Source of the DNA: Calycina herbarum
Lineage: Eukaryota; Ascomycota; Leotiomycetes; Helotiales; Pezizellaceae
DNA: 64,000 nt
Assembly: GCA_001414485.1 (NCBI GenBank)
Contig: LLEY01000177.1
Span: forward strand, 1 to 64,000
Direction: 5' to 3'
In this document: piece after piece, positions 14,179-26,263 of the stretch
Numbering within the stretch: the stretch's first letter is position 1
Layout: each line of letters starts with the position of its first letter
Program-made: the position numbers and the translations under genes
Notes under the pieces: model-generated
What the model was told of the DNA's origin: nothing
Databases searched by the model: none
What the model saw: only the letters and a program-made list of their open reading frames with translations

Positions 14179-14614
14179 TATTACAAATCACGTATATACG
14201 TAATAAGTAAAGACTAGGCAGCGTTCTAACAGGTTAAGCACTATCGGAATACTCTTATAAGTAGATAGGGATCGGTTAGGTTAGCTAAGCAATCCAGGGA
14301 TTTCTTTTAGTTATAATCACGTGATAAGAGTTCACTAGACAGGGCGACAGGTCTAGCAGTCTAGCAGCGACAGAGCGACTAAGCTAGCAGGCTAGCACGA
14401 GGAAGGAAGCACCTATATAAGACTGACACGTCTGCTATTAGATAGGAGCTTCGTACTCAACTTTAGTTATCAATCTTATTATCTTATTTAACATCTTTAA
14501 TACAAGTAACGAGTTCACTTCTAAGTAAACAACCCGACGCATCTATACTTCTTACTTACATACCAACCTTCGAGACTTAGTCATCTTTATTTAGTTCGTT
14601 TGAGTTTCGTTACA
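14179..14614 (+). repeat. 3' LTR of gypsy element 1
   Basis: The 436-bp partner of 7339-7774, now beginning TATTACAAATCACG and ending CGTTACA. It differs from the 5' LTR mainly by G-to-A changes. Confidence 0.88.
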
Positions 14615-16140
14615 CTTAGTCGCCTACGATTTAATATATAAGTATAAGAATTATTCTTATTATTATAGCTTTATATCTATATCTTAACCTTCTTTTATAT
14701 AATATTATCTAAGCATATACTTAGTCTAAGAGTAAGCTATAACTATACCGTCGAAAGTTCGTATAACTACTAAAGAATATACTAGAATAGATTAGATTAT
14801 TAATCGAGATATTACTACTATTATACGGTATTCTAGAAGCTAGATTATACTAGTTTACTACTTACTATAAATTCCTTCTTAAATTCCTTAGAATAATCTA
14901 ATCAATATTTAATCCTTATCTACTATTAGTAAATAAAACTAGATACTTTAGGATTATTAGATTATAAACTAATAATACACTTATCTTAAGAGATAGTACC
15001 TTTATTAAGGAAGAAGATACTAAGAGAAAGGAAGCTAAGTTCGACGCTAAGGAAAGAGAAGAGCTTACAGTCGATTACACTTTGAAATTCAATAGAGGTA
15101 TTATTATATACTAGAAAGACAGATCGATACTTTTAACCTAGGATTACGCTAAGGACCTTAAGCTAGTAAGCACCGAATCGATCGAATTAAAGAGTCTCGT
15201 AGAGATATACACTATAACATTACTATAAGAGATTAATTTATTATATAGTAAGCTTAAGAAGCCTACCTTATAACTGTATTATAACTAGAAGCAGCCTTTA
15301 CACTATCTTTTACTACCTAGTCAACTAATCCACTTCTAAAAGACGTTAAAGCTTTAAATAAGGTTCTACAGTAGTAAATAGAGAATATAAAGTATAGACT
15401 TAAGTTTATTACTTTAGATCATTCCTCGCTTAAGCTTATACTTTTTACTAATTCCTCCTTTATAAATAATAACAATTACACTTCCTAGATTAGATATATA
15501 ATTATATTAGCTAACGCTACTAATAATAGTAACATTGTTTATTAGTCCTCTACTAAGTATAAGAGAGTTACTAGAAGTATTCTAGTAGCTAAATTATACG
15601 CTTTAAGCAACGGTTTTAATATAGTAGGAGTTATTAAATCTATAATAGAATTAATACTTAAGATTAAGATTCTACTCGTTATTTACACCGACTCTAAGGG
15701 TGTTTACAAGTGTCTAGTAAAGCTTAGCACTACTAAGGAGAAGCGTTTAATAATTAATATTATATATCTAAGATAAGCTTATAAAAGGCACGAAATATTA
15801 GAAGTTAAATAGATCGATAGAGACAGTAATCCTACAAACGCTATAACTAAAGCTATAGCTTATAATGCTTTAACCTAGCTAATTAATACGAATAAGATTA
15901 CTATTAAAGTTATAGAATAGATTAAGAGAGACGAAGTAGTTATAGGAGATATTAATAACAGTAGTAGTAGTAGAAGTAAAGAGAATTTGTTACTAGAATA
16001 AGACGCTAGATAGAGCGCTCTTATTAGTTAGAGATATAAAGAGAGGATTTTAATTAGTTAGATTATAGATAGATTAATATAACTAATTTAAGTACTACGC
16101 TCTCGTTATAGAGGACTACTACCTTTTAGGAAGTTACTAG

Positions 16141-16310
16141 TATCGTTATATAGGTGAATAAGCCTCTGACTCATATCTATCCACGTGACTAGCACGCTAG
16201 TACTATGCTAGCACAAGTATAAATAGTCGTACTTCGAGTACCTAGAATAGTAACAGAGAATATAATACGTATATACAACTAGACAGATTTATAACCAAGT
16301 TATACTAATA
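16141..16310 (+). repeat. 3' LTR of the copia element
   Basis: The 170-bp partner of 2702-2871. The terminal TG has become TA and the terminal CA has become TA, both transitions of the RIP type. It is followed directly by the ATATA target duplication. Confidence 0.85.
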
Positions 16311-17636
16311 ATATAAGAGTAAAATATAGTATTTTAGACTACGACTTTTATAACTTTAATAAGACAGGGTTTATAATAGGAATTATCTACCTAGTAATAG
16401 TTATAACTCGCGCTAATCAACGTAGTAGAGATAAGGTAGTTTAGTCTAGTAATCGGGAATAGGCTATAGTAATTACTTATATTAATAATAAGAGTTAGAA
16501 CGTGCCTCTGTTTTTAGTAGTTTAAGAGAAGAATTATCTCGCGAATTAGTATACTAAGAGCGGCCTTCTATACGACTAGGTTATTAAACCTATAAGTAAT
16601 AGATAAACCGATAATAAGACAGGCCTAGAATAGCTACGATACTTCGATAAATATACTCGTAGTTACGCGAAAGAGCTATATCGAATACTAGTATTAGATA
16701 GATATAAGAGTTATAAATCAGCTATATTTCAAGAGTATTACAAAGCTAATAATATTATTACTCTTTGCCTACCTTCTTATTCCTCTTATTTAACCTAGCT
16801 ACTCGATATTAGATATTTTAGTATTCTTAAATATATATATAAACGTTAAATTAAGACTTTTATTAAAGCTTATATTAACTATATTACTAAAGTCGAGTTC
16901 TTTTTAGCCTTTTATATAGCTTATAAGTAATTAATAACAACTTAAAACGCCTAGGCTAGATTCCGCGGAGCTGGCTTAGTACCTTTTAATCTCTAGACTA
17001 TGATATTAAAGCTTAATATCCGATTATAAACTTCTATACCTACTAGACCCTCCTCTGCGGCCGCTAACTCTTAGGTCTTATAGACCCCTCGTAATCTAAC
17101 TAACGCCTTTTCGTAAATAACTTTAGTTAAGAATCGTATTTCACGCTATTAAGAAAGCTCGCTAACCTCTATTTTCGAGACTATAGCTATATTAGCAAAG
17201 AGTACAAAGCTATTAGCTTATAAGATAACTTTGTTATTCGCCGAAGTCTATACTCTTCGTAAGGCAAATAAAGTACTTAGTAAGCGCCGCAGGGCTAAAA
17301 AGACTCGGGTCCGTTAAGGAGGTACACTTACTATAGAGGATATATAAGACGTATTAGCTTAAAAGAAAGTAGAGGAACAGGCTCGACGCGACAAGCGTTC
17401 TAAGAGAGATAGATAAAATAAGAGGTAAACCTCTAAGCAACGGTATAGTACTTATAGAAAGACTAGTTATAATATACGAACTTGTTAAGAGGTTATAGAT
17501 ATATCTAGTTTATTAGATTCTAAGTAGTTTTAATTAATATTATTTATTATAGTTGATTAATCTAATATTAAAGTAGTAGAGTAGAGAGAAAGTACGCTAC
17601 TCGGTAATATACGCTACTCGGTAATAAACTACGTTA

Positions 17637-20010
17637 TCTACTAAGGTTTAATCTAGTCTAGATCTAATTAAGAATCTGTTTATTAAGATTTTTAGAAGGT
17701 TTATTTATTATATAAAGATACTCTTCTTATATTCCTCTAAAACATAGTACTCTAGTTCTTCTAATAATAGTTCTAAACTAATTTTATAGTTTATATTCTT
17801 AGTATTAAGTCTTTCTTAGAAGTTTATTATAAGTAAAGACTAGAAATTCTAAGTACCGGGTTTAATATAGACTATTACTATAGATAACCTATCTAATTTC
17901 TACTTACGCGAGTCTTATATACTATATTTAATAGCTGTCTAGTCTTACTTATAAAGTTCTATAACTACGGCTTCGATTTTCTTCTCTACTATATATAAAG
18001 AGTAGTATTCTAGAGTATTTAGTATTATAGCTATAGATATATATTTATATATAAACTCCGAGTTTCGAATTTTAATATAAATCGCTTTTTTATAACTTCG
18101 TTTCTTATATTAATATAGTAGAGTAGTTCTAATTCTAGCTTATCTTATCTATAGTTATAATAATAATTATATTAATATACTTCGATTAATATATTTATAA
18201 AGAGAGTTATTATAAAGAGAGATTTATAAATTTAAGACTATTCTTACGAAAGATTTAGAAAATATCTAAGAGAAAGTCTTCGTATAAGACAGTAGCTTCT
18301 ACTAAGAGGATCTCGGCTTTAAAAAGCTATAGAATTATATACTTCGTAGTAGAGCTAACTCTCTAGAGATCTTTTACTACTTTAAAGTACTTAATAGTAC
18401 TAACACCGGTTTCTATAAGATTTTATTAGATATATATCTTAATTTATATCTATAATAATTATAGAATTCGTATTTTAAGAGTTTATATTATAAGAAGAGA
18501 GAATCTAATATACTAGGATTATAGTCGTTAGATAATCTATAAGAAGAAAACTTTCTTATAATTAACTCTATTCTTTTTAGTTTTATTTTTTCTATACTAG
18601 TAGTTATTAAAATCAAAGAGTAGCTCTAAATAAAATACTAGATATTCTAATATTAGAATAGTAGTTAGATATTAAAGTAGGTAGCGTAGTACTAAGCTCG
18701 GTTTTCCTAGAATAAAAATAGAAGACTTTATTATATTAAAGCTTTTATAAAGTAAAAGTACTAGATATAGTATTTTCTAAACGTTCTTTAGCTTATTACT
18801 ACTTTTTAGTATACTTTTAGTATAAAAACTAAGTGATAACTACTTATATATCTACTTTTATCTATATAATTAATTAATAACTATTATATAAAATAGCTAA
18901 AAAAACACCGAAGATCTAAAGATCGCTAGACTTCTAAGTAGAAGACTTCTCGTTATAAAGTCTCTATCTAGTAGTATATTATTATTATTAGTAGAAGTAG
19001 ATAGAATACTAATAAGTAAGAGTTAAGAAAGACTTTTTAGAAAATAGTAGATTATAATAGAGATAATAATTTCTATAGATAGAGCTTTTATTTCTATTAC
19101 TTTTTATATAATAATACTTAATTTTATATAATATATATATAGTAGAAGTAAAGAAAGAAGAGTAAGTTTAAGTAAGTAAATAAGCTAAAAATTAGCTAAG
19201 AACGCTTAGAAAATACTACGTCTAGTATCTTTTATAAGAAAGTAATCAAATCTTAATTAAAGTAAAGTAATCTAACTAGGTTTCTACTTAAGAAATAAAA
19301 AGAGTAACTACGTTATATTTAAGAAATACCTATTTTCTAATATAAATCTTAATACCTTCTAACTATTAAGTTTATATAATCTCGCGCTATCTTTACTTAG
19401 GTCTACTTAGGTCTTCTTACTAGATATTATTAACTTTTAATAAGAGACTTAAAAAGACTCTCTTTTCTAGCTAGAGATCTCAAATCTGTTTCTACTATAC
19501 TTTTATAACCTATACTAGCTAGAACTTATTCCTAGACAGTTATCTCTATTTATCTGTCTTTATATAAAATACTTATATATAGAGACATTTTCTTACGTCT
19601 TACTTTAGAGTATTTAACGTCGTTCTCTACGGTTTATCTAGAGCTTTATACTCTAACTCTAAATACTATTATAAGAAGTAATCTAGCTTTATTAAATTTT
19701 ACTTCTAGTATAATAGCTAGATAACTAGTAAGATAGATTAGAAAGTCTATTACTAAGATTATATTAATAATCTTAATATATCTTACTAGTATAAACTAGT
19801 TACTTTCTACTACGCTATTACTTATATTAAATATTATATTAGATATTTAAGAAAAAAATAACTACTAGTAGCTATATAGATAAATAGTTCTATAATTAGA
19901 TAAGCTAGTAAAGATATATCTCTAACTATATCTTAGAATATATTAAAAGTCTAGATAATAAGAACTCTATTTTATATTCTTATTTATTATATACTTTATA
20001 GAGTTTGAGG
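17637..20010. other. Unassigned RIP-degraded AT-rich sequence
   Basis: About 2.4 kb of strongly TA-rich DNA between the first transposon nest and the 2EXR gene island. No protein motif, terminal repeat or RNA gene could be recognised on either strand. The composition changes abruptly near 20000-20010 into GC-balanced sequence. Confidence 0.55.
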
Positions 20011-20120
20011 CTGACTGAAGGAAACCATCGCCTCTATTATATTAGCAAAGTAGCTGAACTCCGCCAATGATAGTCACAGACGCCGCTTACCCCGCAATCC
20101 TGCCATGCCTATCCTGTATA

Positions 20121-20520
20121 TTAATTACTCAATCTCTTTCCATCTTTCATCCACTTCCTCCCCAATTGAATGTAGCACATTTTCTTTACCTCACTGTGAC
20201 TAATATCGCATCCACTGCTACCATGCCCTTTCTGATCCAACACCAAAAATCCACCAAGCACTGCCCCTATATCATGAGTGGACGCTGCAGAAAGAACCAT
20301 ATCTGGGATAACTTCCAGCCCGTCGGCAACATAATCATTGTGGAGCAGCGCCCTTTCGCTCAGGAAGCCCTGCAACATACAAGGCTCTGTGAAAGAACGC
20401 CACTGTCCGATGCACTAACAGGAAATCTAGCGCTTCCCAAATAATGATATCAAATCTATACCATAGCACCATGAAAGCCATTGGGGAACACCGTCGAAAA
20501 CAGATCCTCTGGAACCTCAT
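20121..20520 (-). other. Unrecognised short ORF or gene fragment
   Basis: Two overlapping minus-strand frames (20520-20335 and 20378-20121) have normal base composition, unlike the flanking AT-rich block. The 85-residue frame contains LLHNDYVADGLEVIPDMVL and LGGFLVLDQKGHGSSG, which read like real protein. The upstream same-frame extension meets stops, so this may be a truncated or frameshifted gene. I do not recognise the family. It lies downstream of the 2EXR gene on the same strand. Confidence 0.25.
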
Positions 20521-20571
20521 CCCTATAAAAGATTAGCCCTTTCCTTCCCACCACCCCACTTGGAAAGAAAC

Positions 20572-21249
20572 TCACCCGTCACACCACCCCTCAATCAAAG
20601 CACCCCCGGCAATCTCCCTCTTAACCTCCCCATTCTCCCAATTAACAATCCTAACCCTCGGACAAACCCACCCGGGATTATCAAACTGCGCGCTCCTGAA
20701 ATCCCTCGTCAGAGTCTCAACCCACCTCTCCGCACGATTCCACATATAATCCACCTCCCCTGCCTTAGCTAACATAGTAACCTCTTTTATATTCTCCATA
20801 TTCTTAATAGCATCCATGTGGAAATGCCCAAAGTACTCGGCATCCTTGACCTCCAGCACCAATCTCTGGATACTGGAGATTTCGAAAGGGGGCATATATT
20901 CCAGCACGCTATCAAGGCACTTGATTGTGTCACGAGAGAAGGAGATGTAGGTGTAGTTTGGCGAAGTATCGGTTTTGAATGAGGGAGTATACAGGGAGAG
21001 AGCTCTGCTTTCGTAGCGGGATTCGTGGTTGGTGTGTAGTAGAGGGGGAGGGGGCGTGGATGAGGTGAATGCTTTTGCGAAGCGGCGTTCGCGATCGAGG
21101 CGTTCGCGTTGGCAAAAGATGATTACGGTTCGTGGTTCGGAGAGGGCGTGTTCCCAGACCTTGAGGCGGAGTTCGAAAGGGAGGTGGGGGAAGAGGTGGA
21201 AGGTTGTTGGGGTGGTCATTTTGGTGGGCGGAGAGTGGAGATGGATCAA
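20572..21249 (-). CDS. 2EXR-domain protein (hypothetical)
   Basis: An intronless reading frame of up to 225 residues. The N-terminus carries the signature of the fungal 2EXR family: FHLFPHLPFELRLKVWEHAL followed by PRTVIIF, then a TNHESRYESRAL block. The more natural start is the second Met (MTTPTTFHLF, codon 11, at 21219), which places the domain directly at the N-terminus; 21249 is only the first upstream Met. No signal peptide or membrane span is seen. 2EXR proteins are expanded in filamentous ascomycetes, and no biochemical role is established from sequence. The gene is intact although both sides are transposon blocks. The family assignment is fairly sure; the role is not. Confidence 0.8.
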   Translation of the reverse strand: MIHLHSPPTKMTTPTTFHLFPHLPFELRLKVWEHALSEPRTVIIFCQRERLDRERRFAKAFTSSTPPPPLLHTNHESRYESRALSLYTPSFKTDTSPNYTYISFSRDTIKCLDSVLEYMPPFEISSIQRLVLEVKDAEYFGHFHMDAIKNMENIKEVTMLAKAGEVDYMWNRAERWVETLTRDFRSAQFDNPGWVCPRVRIVNWENGEVKREIAGGALIEGWCDG

Positions 21250-21539
21250 TTGAGGTTGTGGCGCTTTTTTGACGCGTCAACGCAGATTTTCTTGTCTAGA
21301 ATATGGCTGTACTCGGAAGAGACAATATTATTTTCGTAAAGTGGGAGATTTGTTAATAGTAGAGTTTACAAATGTCAGTGCCTAGCAGGTCAGCTAATAT
21401 CTTACAAGCCCCTAAATTCCAACAGGGGGCGGGGGATAGCCCGGGACGTATCCTCCCACTATCACCAGTCTGGTGGCATAGTACGCGGCAGCGAATGAGA
21501 TTTCAGGACAGAGCCGTTAATTCTTACACGTTTTTAATA

Positions 21540-21828
21540 TTAATATAATTTACTAACTTTGATATAAGATAGACAATTATTTAATATATACTATATAGAA
21601 ACTACTTATATAGTAGAGCTATTACTTTTAATAGTAGATTAGTCTTCGTTAATATTTAATCTTTTTTATCTTTACTTATAAAAATACTAGAGAATAATAG
21701 TAATTAGATAAGACTTAAGAATAGAGAGATCTAAAGCTATTTAATATAAACTTCTTTTAAAGAATTAAGTTAATCTACTAAAATCTAGATACTTAGAACT
21801 ATTATAATATCTATATTAGAAATCTAAC
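21540..21828. other. AT-rich boundary sequence, no feature seen
   Basis: Composition switches sharply from GC-balanced to TA-rich at about 21540. Nothing recognisable occurs before the first pogo end at 21829. Confidence 0.5.
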
Positions 21829-24800
21829 TAACGTAGTTTATTATCGAGTTGTTTATATTATTAAATCGTCTACTTTTCTCTGTATTCTACTCTACTAACT
21901 TTAATATATGTTTTCTTAACTACTATAAATAGAAGTTTAAACTAAAGAAGCTTGAATTATTCTAGCTATTAAAGCTATTTATTTATCTAAGATAATAAAT
22001 ACTTAGACTATAGTAAAACTATATAGAGTCTCTAGAACTATACTTAGAGATAGAATAGCTAGCTGAACTTCTTATAACGAAATACGACTTAATTATTATA
22101 AATTAACTAACGTAGTTTATTAGTACTTTATATATATTAGTACTTTATATACTTTTCTTCTGCTAACTATACTCTAACTTTAATACGTATTTTCTTAACC
22201 GCTCTAAATAGAAATTTAAATATAAGAAGTATAAATTATCTTAGCTATCGAGGCTCTCTATATAGCTAAAAAGCTAAGTTATTAGTCTATTATAAAAATC
22301 TATAATATTCTTAAATCTACGCTTTAACTTCGAATAAATAGTTATACTACTCTTTATAAACGTCTACTACTAAATCTTAAATTAAATAACTTAGAGAAGA
22401 AGATAATTATTTAATATATAATTAATCTAGATATAAAAGGATTTATACTCTAGCTAGCTAGTATAGAAGATATAGTAAATTATATTCTTAAATTATAAGA
22501 GAGAAGACGTATTAGTAAGCTTTAGATATCTCGATTTATATAACGTTAACTAGAATTAAAGACGTGTTTTAATCGTATTTATAACTTTTAAAGAGTCTTA
22601 TACGAAGATCTAGAGCTTATTAGCGCGTAGTTTTAACTTATAGAGAATATAAGAGTAAAATATAGTATTTTAGATTATAACTTCTATAACTTTAATAAGA
22701 CAGGCTTTATAATAGGTATTATAAGCCTAGCTATAGTTGTTATATATACTAATCGACGTAGTAGAGATAAGACAGTTTAGCTAAGTAATCGAGAATAGGC
22801 TATAGTAATTACTTATATAAATAGTAAGAGTTAGAACGTATCTCTATTTTTAGTAGTTTAAAGAAAGAATTATCTTAAGAATTAGTATACTAAGAGCGGC
22901 CTCCTATATAACTAGGTTATTAAACTAATAAATAATAGATAGATAAATAATAACATAGGTCTAGAATAGCTTTAGTACTTTAATAAGTATACTATTACTT
23001 ATATAAGAGGTCTATATCGAATACTAGTATTAGATAGATATAAGAGTTATAAATTAGCTGAATTCTAAGAGTATTATAAGACTTATAATATTATAACTCT
23101 TTATCTACCTTCTTACTCTTCTTATCTTATCTAGTTACTTAATATTAGATATTTTAGTATATTAAAACAGGTATATAGTTACTAAATTAAGATATTTATT
23201 AAAGCTTATATTAACTATATTACTAAGGTCGAGTTCTTTCTCGTTTTTAAAATAGTATATATAGAATTAATAATAGCTTAAAACGCTTAGACTAGATTTT
23301 ATAAAGCTAGCTTAGTACTTTTTAATTCCTAAGCTATAATATTAAAGCTTAATATCCGATTACGAACTCTTATATCTACTAGTCTCTCTTCTATAGACGC
23401 TAACTCTTAAGTCTTATAAACCTCTTATAATCTAATTAATACTCTTTTATAAATAACTTTAGTTAAGAATTATATTATATATTATTAAGAAAGCTTATTA
23501 ACGTCTATTTTTTAAATAGTTACTATATTAGTAAAGAGTATAAAGCGGTTAATATATAAAGTAACTCTTTTATTAGTAGAGGTTCGTACTCTTTAAGTAG
23601 TAAATAAAGCTCTTAGTAAGCATCGCAGAGCTAAAAAGACTTAGGTCTATTAAGAAGGTATACTTACTATAGAGAATACGTAGAACGTATTAGCTTAAAA
23701 AGAGGTAGAGAAACAGACTTAACACGATAGACGTTCTAAGAGAGAGAGGTAAAATAAGAGATAACTCTCTAGACAACGATATAGCACTTATAAAAAGACT
23801 AGTTATAATATACGAACTTATTAAGAGGCTATAGATATATCTAGTTTATTAGATTCTAAGTAGTTTTAGTTAATTTAATATATTATAGTTATTTAATTAT
23901 ATTCTAAAGTAATAAAATAGAGGAAAAGTACGTAGAGTACTAATATACGTAGAGTACTAATAAACCACGTTATATTAGAAGAGAAAGTAATTTCTTAGAA
24001 TATTATTAAGCTAGATTCTAGAGAGTTTATACTACAGCTTACTAGTATAGAAGATATAGCTAATTTTATCCTAGAATTAAGAGAGATAGAACACGTTAGT
24101 AAGCTCTAGGCTTATCGATTTATATAACGACAACTAGCTCTTAAGACGTGTTTTAAACGCGTTTACGATTTCTAAAGAGTCTTATACGAAGATTCTAAGC
24201 TAATTAGCGCGTGGTTTCGACTAGTAGAAAATATAAGAGTAAAATATAGAATTTTAAACTACGACTTCTATAACTTCGACGAGACTAGGTTTATAATAAG
24301 TATAATCTATACTATAATAATTATAACTTACGTAGATCGACGTAGTAGAGATAAAGTAGTTTAGCTAGAGAATAGAGAATAGACTATAGCTATTACTTAT
24401 ATTAATAGTAAAAGCTAGAGTATTTCTCTATTTTTAGTAGTTTAAGAGAAGAATTATCTTACGAACTAGTATACCGACGATAGCCTTCTATCTAACTAGG
24501 TTATTAAACTAATAAATAATAGATAGACAAATAATAAGATAGGTCTAGAATAGTTAAAACACTTTAATAAATATACTACTACTTATATAAAAAGGCTATA
24601 TTAAATACTTATTCTTAATAGATATAAGAGTTATAAATCAGCTAAGTTCTAAGAATACTATAAAGTATATAATATTATAACTCTTAGACTATCTCTCTAC
24701 TCGTTCTATCTAACCTAGCTACTTAATATTAGATACTTTAGTATCTTAAAGCGAGTATATAGTTAGTATATTAAGACGTTTATTAAGGCTTATATTAACT

Positions 24801-25529
24801 ATATTATAAAGGTAGAATTCTTTCTAGTCTTTACAGTAGTATATAAGGAATTAATAATAGCCTAAAACGCTTAGACTAGATTTCGTAGAACTAGCTTAGT
24901 ACTTTTCAATCTATAGACTATGATTTCAAAGCTTAATATAAAGTTATAAACTCTAATACTCTCTAGTACTAATACTAACTCTTAGGTCTCCTAGACCTCT
25001 TCTAATCTAGCTAAAGCTCTTTTATAAACAACTCTTATTCGAAATCGAATTACCTATTACTAAGGAAGCTTACTAACTCTACTTTTTAAGACAGTTACTA
25101 CGTTAGTAAAAGGTATAGAGAGAATAGCTTATAAAATAACCTTTTTATCTACGGAGGTACGTATACTTCGAGTAGTAAACGAAGCTCTAAGTAAGCGTTA
25201 TAGAGCTAAAAAGGCTCGTATACGTTAAGATAGTATACTTATTATAGAGGATATATAGAATATTATATTATAAAAGAACGTAGATAAGCAGATACGACGC
25301 GACGTACGTATAGTAGAGAGGAGTTATAAGAAGAGATAATCGTCTAGATAGTACTATAGAATTTATAGAAAAGCTAGTTATAATATATAAACTTGTTAAG
25401 AAGCTATAGATATATCTAGTTTATCGGATTCCGATTAGTTTTAGTTAATTTAATATATTATAGTTGATTTATTAATATCTAAAGTTTAATACTAAGGAAA
25501 AGTAAGCGACTTAATAATAAACCACGTTA
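21829..25529 (+). mobile_element. Pogo/Fot-like transposon copy A, split by copy B
   Basis: The left end TAACGTAGTTTATTATCGAG lies at 21829 and the right end AATAATAAACCACGTTA at 25529. The element is interrupted at 22108 by a second pogo copy; its sequence resumes at 23973 with the expected continuation (TTATACTACAGCTTACTAG for the block that reads GATTTACGCTCTAACTAGC in copy 1). Without copy B it is about 1,838 bp, slightly shorter than its relatives. The catalytic block near 24262-24300 still reads NFDETRF, so the first catalytic Asp survives here, but stops elsewhere disable the gene. Confidence 0.8.
22108..23972 (+). mobile_element. Pogo/Fot-like transposon copy B (1,865 bp)
   Basis: Complete from TAACGTAGTTTATTAGTAC (22108) to GTACTAATAAACCACGTTA (23972), counting the flanking TA duplications. 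The duplicated subterminal motif is TTAGTACTCTACGTA. The transposase runs on the plus strand with the NFxxTGF block near 22690. Stops and D-to-N type changes show RIP. It inserted into copy A at a TA dinucleotide. Confidence 0.85.
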
Positions 25530-26018
25530 GAGATATTAATAATAAGTAAAAGTTATTCTAGTTATACTCTTATATATTAAATACTATATAATAATAGATA
25601 TATTATTAGTAAAGATCTACTCTATCTTTCTAAGTAACTATCTATCTCTTATATCTAACACTTAATAATTCTCTTAATAGATCTAAATATAATAAGAATA
25701 GTTCTTTATAAAGTATCTATACTATTATATAAAAAGAAGTTCTTAAAAAATATTATTTAGTATTTCTAAGCGCTATCTTTCTAATAAAAACTAAGACTTA
25801 GAAGCTAGAAAGAAAATAATCCTAGTTTCTAACTAAACTACAGGTTTATATTACTATAAGTAAGCGAGAAGTATATCTTCTTATATACTACCTCTGTAAA
25901 ATATATAATTAACTCTATATATTAACTCTTTAAGTTTCATAGTTTAATATTCTCTTAGATACGATCTAGTATAGATTATATCTCTAACTAAGAAAGACAA
26001 ATTTAGAATACTTATCTT
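25530..26018. other. AT-rich spacer, no feature seen
   Basis: About 490 bp of TA-rich sequence between two pogo elements. No motif or repeat end was recognised. Confidence 0.5.
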
Positions 26019-26263
26019 TAACGTAGTTTATTAGTACTCTACGTATATTAGTACTCTATATACTTTTCTCCTATCTTATTACTTTAGAATATAATTAAAT
26101 AACTATAATATATTAAATTAACTAAAACTACTTAGAATCTAATAAACTAGATATATCTATAGCTTTTTAACAAGTTCGTATATTATAACTAGTCTTTCTA
26201 TAAGTACTATACTATCGCCTAGAGAGTTATCTCTTATTTTACCTCCTTCTCTTAAAACGCTTA

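Larger units (their letters stand above)
7339..14614 (+). mobile_element. Ty3/gypsy LTR retrotransposon inserted in the copia element
   Basis: Two 436-bp LTRs (7339-7774 and 14179-14614) are flanked by the 5-bp duplication CTTAG (7334-7338 and 14615-14619). Gag starts at about 7806 (MALATPAVVA) and contains a KRKELDLFL block and a degraded CCHC knuckle at ~8690. Protease, reverse transcriptase (YYLDN for YLDD, ~11240), RNase H and integrase follow in Ty3 order. The total is 7,276 bp. The polyprotein frame is broken by many TAG/TAA codons where Q is expected. An opposite-strand reading frame occupies the 3' end and is listed separately. Confidence 0.88.
2702..16310 (+). mobile_element. Ty1/copia LTR retrotransposon, RIP-mutated, split by a gypsy element
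   Basis: Two 170-bp LTRs (2702-2871 and 16141-16310) are flanked by the 5-bp target duplication ATATA (2697-2701 and 16311-16315). The order of domains is copia-like: gag with a degraded zinc knuckle (~5220), an aspartic protease with IIDxGA (~5515), a GAG-pre-integrase ELRYLxKRFxH block (~5905), an integrase core with TNFVSKEF (~6290), then reverse transcriptase interrupted at 7338 by the gypsy element. RNase H resumes after 14620, with a TDSKGVYKCL-like block near 15690 and a final NAxTKA near 15835. Without the nested insertion it is about 6.3 kb. Most codons expected to be CAG/CAA/TGG are stops. Confidence 0.85.
2158..17636 (+). mobile_element. Pogo/Fot-like DNA transposon, split by nested retrotransposons
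   Basis: The left end TAACGTAGTTTATTAC (2158) and right end GTAATAAACTACGTTA (17636) are inverted repeats, each followed inward by a duplicated motif (TTACCGAGTAGCGTA, twice). The two halves are 2158-2701 and 16311-17636. Removing the copia element (2702-16310) and one 5-bp duplication leaves exactly 1,865 bp, the same length as three other copies here. The transposase spans both halves. Its catalytic NFDETGF block is near 16337-16385, where it now reads NFNKTGF, consistent with G-to-A changes. The family is Tc1/mariner superfamily, pogo/Fot clade with a DDE_1 domain. Numerous stops make it inactive. Confidence 0.85.

Noticed and set aside
17637..20010. Search for a RIP-killed polyketide synthase or other large gene
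   Set aside because: No ketosynthase (DTACSSS-like), acyltransferase or carrier-protein motif could be recognised here or in other unassigned AT-rich stretches, allowing for C-to-T changes.
20930..21339. Several ORFs overlapping the 2EXR gene on both strands
   Set aside because: They are frame shadows with proline- or tryptophan-rich nonsense. Only the 20572-21249 frame carries the family motif.
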